A stretch of 64,000 nucleotides of DNA from NCBI RefSeq assembly GCF_004791165.1, contig NZ_SRUZ01000003.1, forward strand, positions 868,001 through 932,000. Direction: 5' to 3'. Below, piece by piece: positions 48,053 through 57,394 of the stretch. How positions within the stretch are numbered: position 1 is the stretch's first letter; each line of letters starts with the position of its first letter. The position numbers and the translations under genes are program-made. The DNA is from Mesorhizobium sp. M8A.F.Ca.ET.218.01.1.1 (GTDB taxonomy: Bacteria > Pseudomonadota > Alphaproteobacteria > Rhizobiales > Rhizobiaceae). The notes beneath the pieces were generated by a model, which saw only the letters and a list, made by a program, of their open reading frames with translations, did no database searches and was not told where the DNA came from.

Positions 48053-48089
48053 AAAATAGGTTCTGCGATTCATTTAGGCAATATGCCTA
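48053..48089 (-). promoter_or_regulatory. gstI promoter overlapped by a 15-bp palindrome
   Basis: Read on the minus strand, TTGCCT (48081-48076), a 17-base spacer and TATTTT (48058-48053) form a sigma-70-like promoter for gstI. TAGGCA-ATA-TGCCTA (48075-48089) is a perfect palindrome covering the -35, and a half copy TTGCCTA lies at 48105-48111. A bound protein would block gstI. In R. leguminosarum NtrC represses gstI, but this palindrome is not a textbook NtrC site, so the binder is unknown. Confidence 0.5.
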
Positions 48090-48218
48090 CGAAAAGATCA
48101 TGATTTGCCTATGATTTAAGCAGTATTGCCGCTTGGGCGATCTGCACGCATTGCTAAGACGGCTCAGCAAAATCAAAGCCTTGGCATGACCATTTTGCCG
48201 CACCCGCCGGAGGCCGAG

Positions 48219-48233
48219 TGGCATACGAATTGC
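48219..48233 (+). promoter_or_regulatory. Sigma-54 (RpoN) promoter of glnII
   Basis: TGGCATACGAATTGC has the invariant GG (48220-48221) and GC (48232-48233) with exactly ten bases between them, matching the consensus TGGCAC-N5-TTGC in all but one base. A start about 12 bases downstream leaves a leader near 70 bases before glnII. Rhizobial glnII genes are known to be RpoN/NtrC-dependent; activator sites are expected in 48090-48150. Confidence 0.8.
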
Positions 48234-48317
48234 TTTTTAATCATCGGCAGGCCGGCCTGTTTCGGCCATGCATCGACATCGCCTGCTTGCGGTGTCCAAG
48301 CAACGAGAGGCTCTAGA

Positions 48318-49358
48318 ATGACCAAATACAAGCTCGAGTATATCTGGCTCGATGGATACACCCCGGTCCCCAATCTTCGCGGCAAGACACAGATCAAGGA
48401 ATTCGCCGAGTTCCCGACGCTCGAGCAGCTGCCGCTGTGGGGCTTCGACGGGTCATCGACGCAGCAGGCCGAAGGGCATAGCTCCGACTGCGTGCTGAAG
48501 CCGGTCGCGGTCTATCCCGATCCGGCCCGCACCAACGGCGTGCTCGTCATGTGCGAAGTCATGATGCCCGATGGCGTGACGCCGCATGCATCCAACAAGC
48601 GCGCCACCATCCTCGACGACGAAGGCGCCTGGTTCGGCTTCGAGCAGGAGTATTTCTTCTACAAGGACGGCCGTCCGCTCGGCTTCCCCGAGAGTGGCTA
48701 TCCCGCACCGCAGGGTCCGTACTATACCGGCGTCGGCTATTCGAATGTCGGCTCCGTCGCGCGCCAGATCGTCGAGGAACATCTTGATCTCTGCCTCGCG
48801 GCCGGCATCAACCACGAAGGCATCAACGCCGAAGTGGCCAAGGGCCAGTGGGAATTCCAGATTTTCGGCAAGGGTTCCAAAAAGGCCGCCGACCAGATGT
48901 GGATGGCCCGCTATCTGATGCAGCGCCTGACCGAGAAGTACGGCATCGACATCGAATACCATTGCAAGCCGCTCGGCGACACCGACTGGAACGGCTCGGG
49001 CATGCATGCCAATTTCTCGACCGCCTATATGCGTGAAGTCGGCGGCAAGGCCTATTTCGAAGCGCTGATGGCGGCTTTCGACAAGAATCTGATGGACCAC
49101 ATCGCCGTCTACGGCCCGGACAACGACAAGCGTTTGACCGGCAAGCATGAGACCGCGCCGTGGAACAGGTTCAGCTATGGCATCGCCGATCGCGGCGCGT
49201 CGATCCGCGTCCCGCATTCGTTCGTCAAGAACGACTACAAGGGCTATCTGGAAGACCGCCGTCCGAACTCGCAGGGCGACCCCTACCAGATCGCCTCGCA
49301 GATCCTGAAGACGATCGCTTCGGTGCCGGCCAGCGCAGAGGTTTCGGCCGCCGCCTGA
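48318..49358 (+). CDS. glnII: Glutamine synthetase type II (GSII, eukaryote-like)
   Basis: A 346-residue GSII: MTKYKLEYIWLDGYTPVPNL start, then LWGFDGSSTQQAEGHSSDCV, catalytic-site blocks WFGFEQEYFFYKDGRPLGFP, NHEGINAEVAKGQWEFQIFG, NGSGMHANFSTAYMREVGGK and the flap/ammonium region KHETAPWNRFSYGIADRGAS. It makes glutamine from glutamate, ammonia and ATP as an octamer or decamer and, unlike GSI, lacks the adenylylation loop. ATG 48318 is the family start; the upstream open frame is leader. Control is by the RpoN promoter and, probably, by GstI on its mRNA. A terminator follows. Confidence 0.97.
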   Translation: MTKYKLEYIWLDGYTPVPNLRGKTQIKEFAEFPTLEQLPLWGFDGSSTQQAEGHSSDCVLKPVAVYPDPARTNGVLVMCEVMMPDGVTPHASNKRATILDDEGAWFGFEQEYFFYKDGRPLGFPESGYPAPQGPYYTGVGYSNVGSVARQIVEEHLDLCLAAGINHEGINAEVAKGQWEFQIFGKGSKKAADQMWMARYLMQRLTEKYGIDIEYHCKPLGDTDWNGSGMHANFSTAYMREVGGKAYFEALMAAFDKNLMDHIAVYGPDNDKRLTGKHETAPWNRFSYGIADRGASIRVPHSFVKNDYKGYLEDRRPNSQGDPYQIASQILKTIASVPASAEVSAAA

Positions 49359-49414
49359 TCCTCTTTGCGGCGCATGCAACTCGGCGCCGCGAACGGATGC
49401 TCATTATGGAAAAG

Positions 49415-49446
49415 GCCCGGGCTGAAAACGCCCGGGCTTTTTTTTG
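49415..49446 (+). terminator. Intrinsic terminator of glnII
   Basis: GCCCGGGC-TGAAAAC-GCCCGGGC then nine T residues; a very clear Rho-independent terminator, placed 56 bases past glnII and before the convergent peptidase gene. Confidence 0.92.
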
Positions 49447-49473
49447 TCAAGCAGTTTGCCGGATTGGCCTTCG

Positions 49474-50646
49474 TTATTGTCGATCAGCCATGACCCCACG
49501 CGCGTTCAGCGCCGTCACCACCTTGGCATGCGGCAGGGCGGGGGTCCGATTGCCGTCGCGGCCGATCATGTCGCTGTTGGCGACAAGCGCGTTGAGCACC
49601 GCCTCTTCGGCTGCTTGCACGACGGCTGCGTAGAAATCATCCATGCGACCCCACGGGATGAAATCCATGTGCCCATAGCTGTGTTCGGTCGCCGGTCCCC
49701 GCGGGAAGCGGCCGTTGAGGGCGTCGCGGTTGGCGGTCGAGAAAGCGAGAAAAATATCGCCGGAGAAATGCGAGCCGGTGGTGCCTGTCCGTGCGAGGCC
49801 GAGCGGCACGCGCCTGGCCAGCGCCTTGCACTGGCCAGGCAGCAGCGGCGCATCGGTGGCGACGATGCCGATGCAGGAGCCGGCGCCCGTCGGGCCGCCG
49901 CTGAAATAGTGCTCCATCGGGTTGTCGTCGGCGAGTTCGTTGCCGAGCGGCGCGCCGGCAATGGTGAGTTCACGGCGCGAGCCGAAATTGGCTTGCAGGA
50001 AGACGCCGACCGTGTAGGAGCGATGGCCGTAGTCGACGACCCTTGAAGCCGTGCCCGAGCCGCCCTTGAAGGCGTAGCAGTTCATGCCCGTGCCGCCGCC
50101 GACCGAGCCTTCCTCGATGTGGCCGCTCGTCGCATTGTCGATCGCCGCGATCGCATGGTCGACCGTGACATGCGAGCCGTTGATATCGTTGAGATAGCCA
50201 TCCCAGGTTTCGGCCACCACCGGCAGCAGCCACTGATCGGCGACGTCGGGCTTGTGGCGCGCGACCCAGTCGATGATGCCGCGATGACAGGGGCCGACCG
50301 CATGGGTGTTGGTGATCAGGATCGGCAGGCTGATGCTGCCGGCTTCCTCTATCCACGAGGCGCCGGTCATTTCGCCATTGCCGTTGAAGGAGTGATAGCC
50401 GGCGGCGCAGGCCACACCGACGCCGTCATGGCCGAACGGCAGTATCGCCGTCACGCCGGTGCGCACCGGTCCCTGTCCGAGTGAGAGCCTGCCTTCGCCC
50501 TTGATGATCGTGGAGTAGCCGACCAGGACGCCTCCGACATCGGTGATGGCATTGGCGGGGCCGGGCGTGCCCTGCAAGGGAATGGCGAGCGCCCGGGCGC
50601 GGGCCTTGCCGGCTGGCGTGGTGGTATCGGTCGGCAGTTGGTCCAT
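49474..50646 (-). CDS. P1-family (DmpA-like) aminopeptidase
   Basis: A 390-residue enzyme of the S58 self-processing N-terminal-nucleophile family (DmpA, BapA). Key blocks: GPANAITDVGGVLVGYSTII at the start, GRHGD-like FGHDGVGVACAAGYHSFNGN, GGGTGMNCYAFKGGSGTASR near residues 215-234 where the chain is expected to cleave itself, and LARRVPLGLARTGTTGSHFS. Such enzymes remove D- or beta-amino acids from the N-terminus of small peptides. ATG 50646 leaves a 34-base gap after the TetR gene; an upstream in-frame start at 50715 would overlap it. It shares its operon with the regulator, divergent from an amino-acid permease. Confidence 0.88.
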   Translation of the reverse strand: MDQLPTDTTTPAGKARARALAIPLQGTPGPANAITDVGGVLVGYSTIIKGEGRLSLGQGPVRTGVTAILPFGHDGVGVACAAGYHSFNGNGEMTGASWIEEAGSISLPILITNTHAVGPCHRGIIDWVARHKPDVADQWLLPVVAETWDGYLNDINGSHVTVDHAIAAIDNATSGHIEEGSVGGGTGMNCYAFKGGSGTASRVVDYGHRSYTVGVFLQANFGSRRELTIAGAPLGNELADDNPMEHYFSGGPTGAGSCIGIVATDAPLLPGQCKALARRVPLGLARTGTTGSHFSGDIFLAFSTANRDALNGRFPRGPATEHSYGHMDFIPWGRMDDFYAAVVQAAEEAVLNALVANSDMIGRDGNRTPALPHAKVVTALNARGVMADRQ

Positions 50647-50680
50647 GCTGGGGTTCCGCTCCGTTGATTGATATTCTGGC

Positions 50681-51283
50681 TCAGCGAAGGCTGCAGCCCG
50701 TCGCAAGCTCGGCATAGCTGGTCAGGATCGCCATCGCCGAAGGTTGATCGACCGCGGGCACGACATTGACGAGATGCAGCCCCAGGCCATCCTCGAGCAC
50801 GACCAGGCTGCGCGCGATCGTCTCGCTGGTCGCCCGTAGTTTAAAGATGCCGGTGGCGGCGCCCGCCTCCAGTATGCCGACATAGATCGACACCTGCCGC
50901 TCGAACAAAGTGATGTGGCGGGCCGCGTAGTTCGCATCCGAGCGCGAATAGGCGCCAAGTTCGAGCAGCAGCCGGCAGAGCTGGTCGTCCGCGTCCGTCG
51001 GCAGTCCGCTTTCGATCATCGTTTTCAGCCGCAGCCGCGGATCGGCGATCTCGGCAACCGACGCCGCGCGTATGGTGCAGAACCGCTCGACGGCCTTGCG
51101 TTGCACATCGTCCAGCAGGTCCTTCAGGCCAGGATAATAGTAGAGCAGGGCGCTCGAACTCATCCCTGCTTCATTGGCGACGTCGCGCAACGTGACGCCG
51201 GCAAGGCCGCGCTTGGCGATCATCGATTCCGCTGCCGCGACGAGCGTGAGGCGACGATCGGCCTGGGTTTTGGGTCGTCCCAT
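50681..51283 (-). CDS. TetR-family transcriptional regulator
   Basis: A 200-residue regulator. The N-terminal helix-turn-helix (about 10-57; AKRGLAGVTLRDVANEAGMS, SSALLYYYPGLKDLL) is followed by an all-helical ligand domain with the BetI-type LLLELGAYSRSDANYAARHI segment. It is head-to-head with the APC permease and upstream of the peptidase. A TTG-centred palindrome (51293-51307) in the intergenic region is the likely operator. It probably represses both and is released by a substrate of the pathway (inference). Confidence 0.9.
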   Translation of the reverse strand: MGRPKTQADRRLTLVAAAESMIAKRGLAGVTLRDVANEAGMSSSALLYYYPGLKDLLDDVQRKAVERFCTIRAASVAEIADPRLRLKTMIESGLPTDADDQLCRLLLELGAYSRSDANYAARHITLFERQVSIYVGILEAGAATGIFKLRATSETIARSLVVLEDGLGLHLVNVVPAVDQPSAMAILTSYAELATGCSLR

Positions 51284-51292
51284 CTTCGTTTC

Positions 51293-51307
51293 CTGAATTT
51301 GATTCAG
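51293..51307. promoter_or_regulatory. Palindromic operator candidate between TetR and permease genes
   Basis: CTGAAT-TTG-ATTCAG is a perfect 6-bp-arm palindrome 10 bases upstream of the TetR start and 123 bases before the permease ATG. Size and place suit a TetR-family operator controlling the regulator itself and possibly the permease. Confidence 0.55.
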
Positions 51308-51429
51308 TTTAAAACAGCCTCATGAAATTTCGCAAGCACCAATGCACCATATTTATTGACGATATCTGACTCCATCGCTACGTTCCCCTCGGAGGAATAT
51401 TTTTATCTTATTAAAAAAAGGGGAGGAAG

Positions 51430-52854
51430 ATGTCTACAAACGAAGCAACGACAGAGGCAACTGCCAAGGCCGCGCCCGCCGCCAAGGGACTGGATCGGGC
51501 ACTGAATGCGCTCGGCACACTGATGATCGTGCTGTCGGCAGTGACGCCGGCATCCTCGGTGTTCATCATCGTGCCGGGCGTCATCGCGCTGGCCGGCACC
51601 GGTTCATTCCTCAGTTTCGTCATTGCCGCGGTCATCGGGCTGTTCATGGCCTTCGTGTATGCCGAGCTCTCATCGGCCTATCCGATGGCCGGTGGCGAAT
51701 ACACCATGATCGGCCGCACGCTCGGCCGCTTCTGGGGCTTCGTCACGCTGGTGCTGGTGTTCGTCTCGATCGTGCTGATCGTCGCCGTCATCGCGCTTGG
51801 TGTCGGCACCTATCTCGGTGTGCTCATCCCCAACCTCAGTCCGCAATGGGTCGGCGTGGTGACGATCGGGCTGGCCGGCACGGTCGCGGCGATGCGCATC
51901 AAGCTCAATGCCTTCGTCACCGGCATTTTCCTCGGCATCGAGATGCTGGCGCTGCTGATCCTGACCGGTCTCGGCTTTGCCCATGTCGAGCGGCCGCTCT
52001 CCAGCCTGTTCACCTCGCCGCAATTGCTCGACGCCACCACGAACACGCTTGTTCCGGCCTCGGCCGGCCTCATCCTGGCCTCCACTGCCGTCTCGCTGTT
52101 TGCCTATAACGGATATGGCGCGGCCGCCTATTTCGGCGAGGAGACACAGGATGCCAGGCGCAACATCGGCAAGGTGGTTCTCTGGGCATTGGTGATTACC
52201 GTCGCGGCCGAACTCATTCCGCTGACGGCGGTGTTGCTGGGGTCTCCCGACCTTCCCGGCCTGCTCGCGGCACCCCAGAAGATCGAGTATTTTCTGGAAG
52301 CGCGCGGCGGCCATGCGCTGACGGTTCTGATCAGCCTTGCCATCGTCGTTGCCATCTTCAACGCCGTCATCGCAATCATCCTGCAGGCCGCCAGGCTGCT
52401 GTTCAGCTCCGGCCGCGACAAGACCTGGTTCGGCCCAATCAACGCCGCCGTCGCCTCGGTCCATGGCAGCTACGCATCGCCCTGGATCGCCACCATCGTC
52501 GTGGCGGTGCTGGCTGCGCTCGCCTGCTTCATCGATCTCAATCTGCTGCTGGTGGTCAGCGGCACGTCGCTGGTGGTGATCTACGCGCTTCTGTGCGTGG
52601 CGGTGTTTGCCGGCCGCCGCAATGGCACCACGGCTGGCGGACACTACCGCATGCCGCTGTTCCCGGTGCCGGCCGTCCTTGCCTTTGTGGCGCTGGTCTA
52701 TGTCGCCTACCAGAACCTGCTCGATGCCGCTTTCGGGCGCCCGAGCCTGATCGCGACGCTGCTGATCATGGCAGTGGCGGCAATCTACTATCTGCTGATC
52801 CTGGCCAGGCGAACGGACTGGAACCTGCACGGTCCCGACGAGCTTGCCGGATAG
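51430..52854 (+). CDS. APC-superfamily amino-acid permease
   Basis: A 474-residue inner-membrane protein with about 12 helices. The APC unwound helix 1 motif is VLSAVTPASSVFIIVPGVIA (about residues 32-51), followed by YAELSSAYPMAGGEYTMIGR, a strong family match, and helix 6 with LFAYNGYGAAAYFGEETQDA. It likely imports an amino acid or amine with a proton. GGGGAGG lies 5 bases before ATG 51430. Divergent from TetR and linked to a DmpA-like peptidase, so a D-/beta-amino acid or a derivative is a reasonable guess. Confidence 0.92.
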   Translation: MSTNEATTEATAKAAPAAKGLDRALNALGTLMIVLSAVTPASSVFIIVPGVIALAGTGSFLSFVIAAVIGLFMAFVYAELSSAYPMAGGEYTMIGRTLGRFWGFVTLVLVFVSIVLIVAVIALGVGTYLGVLIPNLSPQWVGVVTIGLAGTVAAMRIKLNAFVTGIFLGIEMLALLILTGLGFAHVERPLSSLFTSPQLLDATTNTLVPASAGLILASTAVSLFAYNGYGAAAYFGEETQDARRNIGKVVLWALVITVAAELIPLTAVLLGSPDLPGLLAAPQKIEYFLEARGGHALTVLISLAIVVAIFNAVIAIILQAARLLFSSGRDKTWFGPINAAVASVHGSYASPWIATIVVAVLAALACFIDLNLLLVVSGTSLVVIYALLCVAVFAGRRNGTTAGGHYRMPLFPVPAVLAFVALVYVAYQNLLDAAFGRPSLIATLLIMAVAAIYYLLILARRTDWNLHGPDELAG

Positions 52855-52883
52855 GCGTTACCCTCCGACGCTCTGTCCTTGCG

Positions 52884-52914
52884 AGAACCCCGGCCTTCGC
52901 CGGAGTTCTTTTTT
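52884..52914 (+). terminator. Intrinsic terminator of the permease gene
   Basis: AGAACCCCGGC-CTTC-GCCGGAGTTCT followed by TTTTT, 30 bases after the permease stop. One mismatch in the stem. Confidence 0.85.
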
Positions 52915-53605
52915 GTGGCGGCCCGTCCATTCCGGAGAGACTCGCTCCGGGATGCCACGTTAACAGCGAGTGGGCGGAACAGGTGCTGAACGTCCATCAA
53001 AACCGATCGAACAGCTGCGACTTGAATACACCCAAAAAAAGTCAGGCTGAAAAGGTCGGGTCAGCTTCAGCGAATGAGGAGGCTTTTGGCCGGCATGCCA
53101 TACCCTTCATCGATGGCTTGCGTTTCTGTATTTGGTGAAAAAGCCCGGAAAACTGCCTGTTTCCGGCTCGTCCGTACACCAACGAACCCTTGTATAAGCC
53201 ACTGTTCATGCAAGGAAATCGCCAGTCGGTGCCATACCTCCGTGGCGTTGACATATGACGCCGCGGCATGCGTATTCACGGCTATGGGTTACGCCAAGCG
53301 ATGCTGTTCGAACGGGGCGGGGGTTTCGTGAACGACTGCATTGGCGGGGGCGCCGGACGAGCGGGCATTGCAGCCTGAGGCAGTGCGCCGCTCGCTCCTG
53401 GCGTTCGATTGCGCTCGAAAGGCTACGGCTACTTGCTCGAATGGGCACTGGCTGGGTCCTGCCGCCCGTGACCTGAGGTCTTTCGCCGGCGGCCGCCGCG
53501 AGGCCCGGCAGCTCCAGCTGCGATCCGTCCTTCAAAACCTAAGCAAGTTGACCATCGTGCGTGGCTGGCCGCAAGCCATCCATCGACAGAGCCCTTTGGA
53601 TCAGC
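52915..53605. other. Long gap without a recognisable gene
   Basis: About 690 bases between two terminators. Short open frames exist on both strands (for example 53074-53331 forward and 53206-53535 reverse), but none has a ribosome binding site with a protein-like sequence, and they overlap each other. I saw no rRNA, tRNA, tmRNA, RNase P or SRP RNA signature. The part after 53340 is GC-rich with several short palindromes. It may hold an unannotated RNA or be decayed DNA. Confidence 0.5.
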
Positions 53606-53643
53606 AAAAAGCCCTTGAAGGGGGGGAATCCTTCAAGGGCTTT
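53606..53643 (-). terminator. Intrinsic terminator of glnA
   Basis: On the plus strand AAAAA-GCCCTTGAAGG-GGGGGAAT-CCTTCAAGGGC-TTT. For the leftward glnA transcript this gives an 11-bp stem followed by a T-run, 23 bases after the glnA stop. Confidence 0.9.
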
Positions 53644-53666
53644 GAAACAACTATCCGAACGGAATC

Positions 53667-55076
53667 CTAGACCGAATAGTACATGTCGTATTCGACCGGA
53701 TGCGGGGTCATTTCGAAGCGCATGACTTCCGCCATTTTCAGTTCGATGTAGCTATCGATCTGGTCGTCGTCGAAGACGCCGCCGGCCTTCAGGAAGCCGC
53801 GATCCTTGTCGAGGCTTTGCAGCGCTTCACGCAGCGAGCCGCAGACGGTCGGGATCTTCTTCAGCTCCTTCGGCGGCAGGTCGTAGAGATCCTTGTCCAT
53901 CGGCTGTCCCGGATGGATCTTGTTCTTGATGCCGTCGAGGCCGGCCATCAGCATGGCGGCGAAAGCGAGATAGGGGTTCGCGCCCGGATCCGGGAAGCGG
54001 ACCTCGACGCGCTTGGCCTTTGGCGACGAGCCGAATGGGATGCGGCAGGAGGCCGAGCGGTTGCGCGCCGAATAGGCGAGCAGCACCGGCGCTTCGTAGC
54101 CAGGCACCAGACGCTTGTAGGAGTTGGTCAGCGGGTTGGTGAAGGCATTGATCGCCTTGGCATGCTTGATGATGCCGCCGATGTAGAACAGGCAGCTCTC
54201 CGACAGACCGGCATATTCATTGCCGGCGAAGGTCGGCTTGCCGCCCTTCCAGATCGACTGGTGGACGTGCATGCCCGAGCCGTTGTCGCCGAAGATCGGC
54301 TTCGGCATGAAGGTGGCGGTCTTGCCATAGGCGTTGGCGACCTGGTGCACGACATACTTGTAGATCAGCATCTTGTCGGCGTTGCGGACCAGCGTGTCGA
54401 ACTTGATGCCCAGTTCGTGCTGGGCGGCGGCCACCTCATGGTGATGCTTTTCGACGCGCACGCCCATTTCGGCCAGCACCGTCAGCATTTCGGAACGCAT
54501 GTCCTGCGCCGAATCGATCGGCGGCACCGGAAAATAGCCGCCCTTGATGCGCGGCCGGTGACCGAGGTTGCCGGTTTCGTAGTCGGTGTCGTCGTTCGAC
54601 GGCAGTTCGGTCGAATCGAGCTTGAAGCCGGTGTTGTAGGGATCGGCCTTGTACTTGACGTCGTCGAACACGAAGAACTCGGCTTCCGGGCCGACGTAGA
54701 TGGTGTCGCCGATGCCTTCCGCCTTCATGTAGGCCTCGGCCTTCTTGGCCGTGCCGCGCGGGTCGCGGTTGTAGGATTCGCCCGAGACCGGGTCGAGGAT
54801 GTCGCACAGGATAACCATGGTCGACTGCGCGAAGAACGGGTCCATGTGGACCGTGTCCGGATCGGGCATCAACACCATGTCGGACTCGTTGATGGCCTTC
54901 CAGCCGGCGATCGAGGAGCCGTCGAACATGACACCGTCGGCGAACATGTCTTCCTCGACCTCGACGACATCCATCGTCACGTGCTGCAGCTTGCCCTTCG
55001 GGTCGGTGAAGCGCAGGTCGACGAATTTCACGTCGTTGTCCTTGATCTGCTTCATGATGTCTTTGGCTGTCGTCAT
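53667..55076 (-). CDS. glnA: Glutamine synthetase type I (GSI)
   Basis: A 469-residue dodecameric GSI. Family blocks: [72 protein letters not shown] and [20 protein letters not shown]. The adenylylation site is Tyr398 in [12 protein letters not shown], so activity is expected to be controlled by GlnE through PII. ATG 55076 gives [13 protein letters not shown], the family start; the open frame upstream is a shadow of glnB. It follows glnB by 67 bases, the conserved glnB-glnA operon. Confidence 0.98.
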   Translation of the reverse strand: MTTAKDIMKQIKDNDVKFVDLRFTDPKGKLQHVTMDVVEVEEDMFADGVMFDGSSIAGWKAINESDMVLMPDPDTVHMDPFFAQSTMVILCDILDPVSGESYNRDPRGTAKKAEAYMKAEGIGDTIYVGPEAEFFVFDDVKYKADPYNTGFKLDSTELPSNDDTDYETGNLGHRPRIKGGYFPVPPIDSAQDMRSEMLTVLAEMGVRVEKHHHEVAAAQHELGIKFDTLVRNADKMLIYKYVVHQVANAYGKTATFMPKPIFGDNGSGMHVHQSIWKGGKPTFAGNEYAGLSESCLFYIGGIIKHAKAINAFTNPLTNSYKRLVPGYEAPVLLAYSARNRSASCRIPFGSSPKAKRVEVRFPDPGANPYLAFAAMLMAGLDGIKNKIHPGQPMDKDLYDLPPKELKKIPTVCGSLREALQSLDKDRGFLKAGGVFDDDQIDSYIELKMAEVMRFEMTPHPVEYDMYYSV

Positions 55077-55143
55077 GTCATGTATCCCTGTGTGCTGACG
55101 TTTTTTTGATGGATGACGTTTCTTAAAGGATGGCCGAGTCGGA

Positions 55144-55581
<438 letters not shown>

Positions 55582-55838
55582 TCATACGATTCCAAAGCCA
55601 TGTCACCCCCAGATGCAAATTCGCGTCATTCGCTGCATTGGAAGCGGCATGAAGGACAACAGCCTATTCGGCGCCACTGTGCGTGTCTGCCCAATATCTG
55701 GGCAAAGTGCTCATCTTGCGGGCAGCTTGGTGCCCGCGATCCTTGCGCCGATCGACGTGACCATGACAGCGCTACTCCTCCCCGTTTGCGTCGAGCCGAA
55801 AACTGGACAATGCTTGATCGAATGCGGATCGGCAATCC

Positions 55839-57368
55839 ATGAGCCACGAACTTCTTACTTCCGCCGAGATGGGCGAAGCGGATCGGCTGACTATTGCAGC
55901 AGGTCCAACCGACGGCATTGGCTTGATGCGCCGTGCCGGGCAAGCCATCGCGGCGCAAGTGCTCAGGCGCTATCCCGCAGCGGCCCACGTCCATGTGTTG
56001 TGCGGCCCGGGCAACAATGGCGGCGACGGTTATGTCGTTGCCCAAGTCCTTGCCGGCAGCGGCGTCGCCACCACGGTCTGGGCGCATGGTCCGCCAAGGC
56101 CGGATAGCGACGCGGCACTCGCCGCCGCGGAATGCTCCGTCAGGCCCCAGCCGCTATCGGACTTTGATGCCGGACCCGGCTCGATCGTGGTCGATGCGCT
56201 TTACGGGGCAGGGCTGTCCAAGCCGTTGTCCGGCGAGGCCGCCAGGGCGGTCGATCTCGTGAGCGACCTGCATCTGCCGGTCGTCGCGGTCGACCTGCCT
56301 TCCGGCGTCTCCGGTGACAGCGGCAAGGTGCTCGGCACATCGTTTTCAGCCGACCTCACCGTGACCTTCGCGCGCAAGAAGCCCGGCCATCTGCTCCTGC
56401 CGGGCCGGGAACGATGCGGCGAGATCGTGCTTGCCGATATCGGCATCGGCGCGCAGATCATCGCAACGCTCCAGCCCCGGACATTCGAGAACGGACCGGA
56501 GCTTTGGTTGCGCGGTTTGCCGGTGCCGGTCGTCGACGCGCACAAATACAAGCGCGGCCATGTCGGTGTCTTTTCCGGTGGACCCAACGCTACCGGCGCG
56601 GCGCGGCTCTCGGCGCTTGCCGCCGCCCGAAGCGGGGCAGGGGCGGTGACGCTTCTGTCGCCGGGCAACGCCATGCAGGTCAATGCCGCGCACCTGACCT
56701 CGATCATGTTGCGCAGGACCGACGACACTGCCGACATTGAGGCATTTGTCGGGGAACGTCGGCCATCGGCCTTTGTTCTCGGACCCGGCTTTGGCGTCGG
56801 TGAAGAAACCAAGGCGTTCGCGCTCGCGCTGCTCGCGTCGGGCAAGCCAGCGGCCGCCTCCACCGGAATTGACGGCCTGGTCTTCGACGCCGACGCGATC
56901 ACGAGTTTTCGGGAGGCGCCAGACGTTTTGTTCGAAGCCGCCCGTGGGCCGGACGCGCCGGCGCTGGTGATGACACCGCATGAAGGCGAGTTCGCCAGGC
57001 TGTTTCCTGGTATCGCCGACGACAATGCCTCCTCGAAGCTGGACAAGGCACGCTCGGCTGCCGCGAATGCCAATGCCGTCATCGTCTACAAGGGCGCCGA
57101 TACGGTGATCGCCGCTCCGGATGGCAGGGCGGCGATCAATTCCAACGGCGTGGCCTGGCTTGCCACAGCGGGGTCGGGCGATGTGTTGTCCGGCATCGCG
57201 GCCGGACTGCTTGCCCAAGGCATGCCGGCGTTCGAAGCGGCCTGCGCGGCGGTCTGGATCCATGCCGAGGCGGGCAGTCGGTTTGGGCCGGGGCTGATCG
57301 CCGAGGACTTGCCGCTGGCGCTGGTGCCGGTGCTGCGCGACCTGGTGGCTGCAGGAGACGGGCGCTGA
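55839..57368 (+). CDS. nnr: Bifunctional NAD(P)HX epimerase/dehydratase
   Basis: A 509-residue repair enzyme for hydrated NADH and NADPH. The N-terminal YjeF-type epimerase (about 1-215) has LCGPGNNGGDGYVVAQVL and IVVDALYGAGLSKPLSG. The C-terminal ribokinase-like ADP-dependent dehydratase (about 230-505) has KRGHVGVFSGGPNATGAARL, LVMTPHEGEFARLFPG and the phosphate-binding LATAGSGDVLSGIAAGLL. It starts at ATG 55839, divergent from glnB with a 356-base gap, a neighbour often seen beside glnB in rhizobia. Convergent with pccB after 26 bases. Confidence 0.95.
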   Translation: MSHELLTSAEMGEADRLTIAAGPTDGIGLMRRAGQAIAAQVLRRYPAAAHVHVLCGPGNNGGDGYVVAQVLAGSGVATTVWAHGPPRPDSDAALAAAECSVRPQPLSDFDAGPGSIVVDALYGAGLSKPLSGEAARAVDLVSDLHLPVVAVDLPSGVSGDSGKVLGTSFSADLTVTFARKKPGHLLLPGRERCGEIVLADIGIGAQIIATLQPRTFENGPELWLRGLPVPVVDAHKYKRGHVGVFSGGPNATGAARLSALAAARSGAGAVTLLSPGNAMQVNAAHLTSIMLRRTDDTADIEAFVGERRPSAFVLGPGFGVGEETKAFALALLASGKPAAASTGIDGLVFDADAITSFREAPDVLFEAARGPDAPALVMTPHEGEFARLFPGIADDNASSKLDKARSAAANANAVIVYKGADTVIAAPDGRAAINSNGVAWLATAGSGDVLSGIAAGLLAQGMPAFEAACAAVWIHAEAGSRFGPGLIAEDLPLALVPVLRDLVAAGDGR

Positions 57369-57394
57369 TCAACCGCGATGCCGGCGACACCAGT

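Noticed and set aside
53074..53535. Short open frames on both strands in the 52.9-53.6 kb gap
   Set aside because: Cysteine- and arginine-heavy, overlapping each other, with no ribosome binding sites or protein-like pattern.
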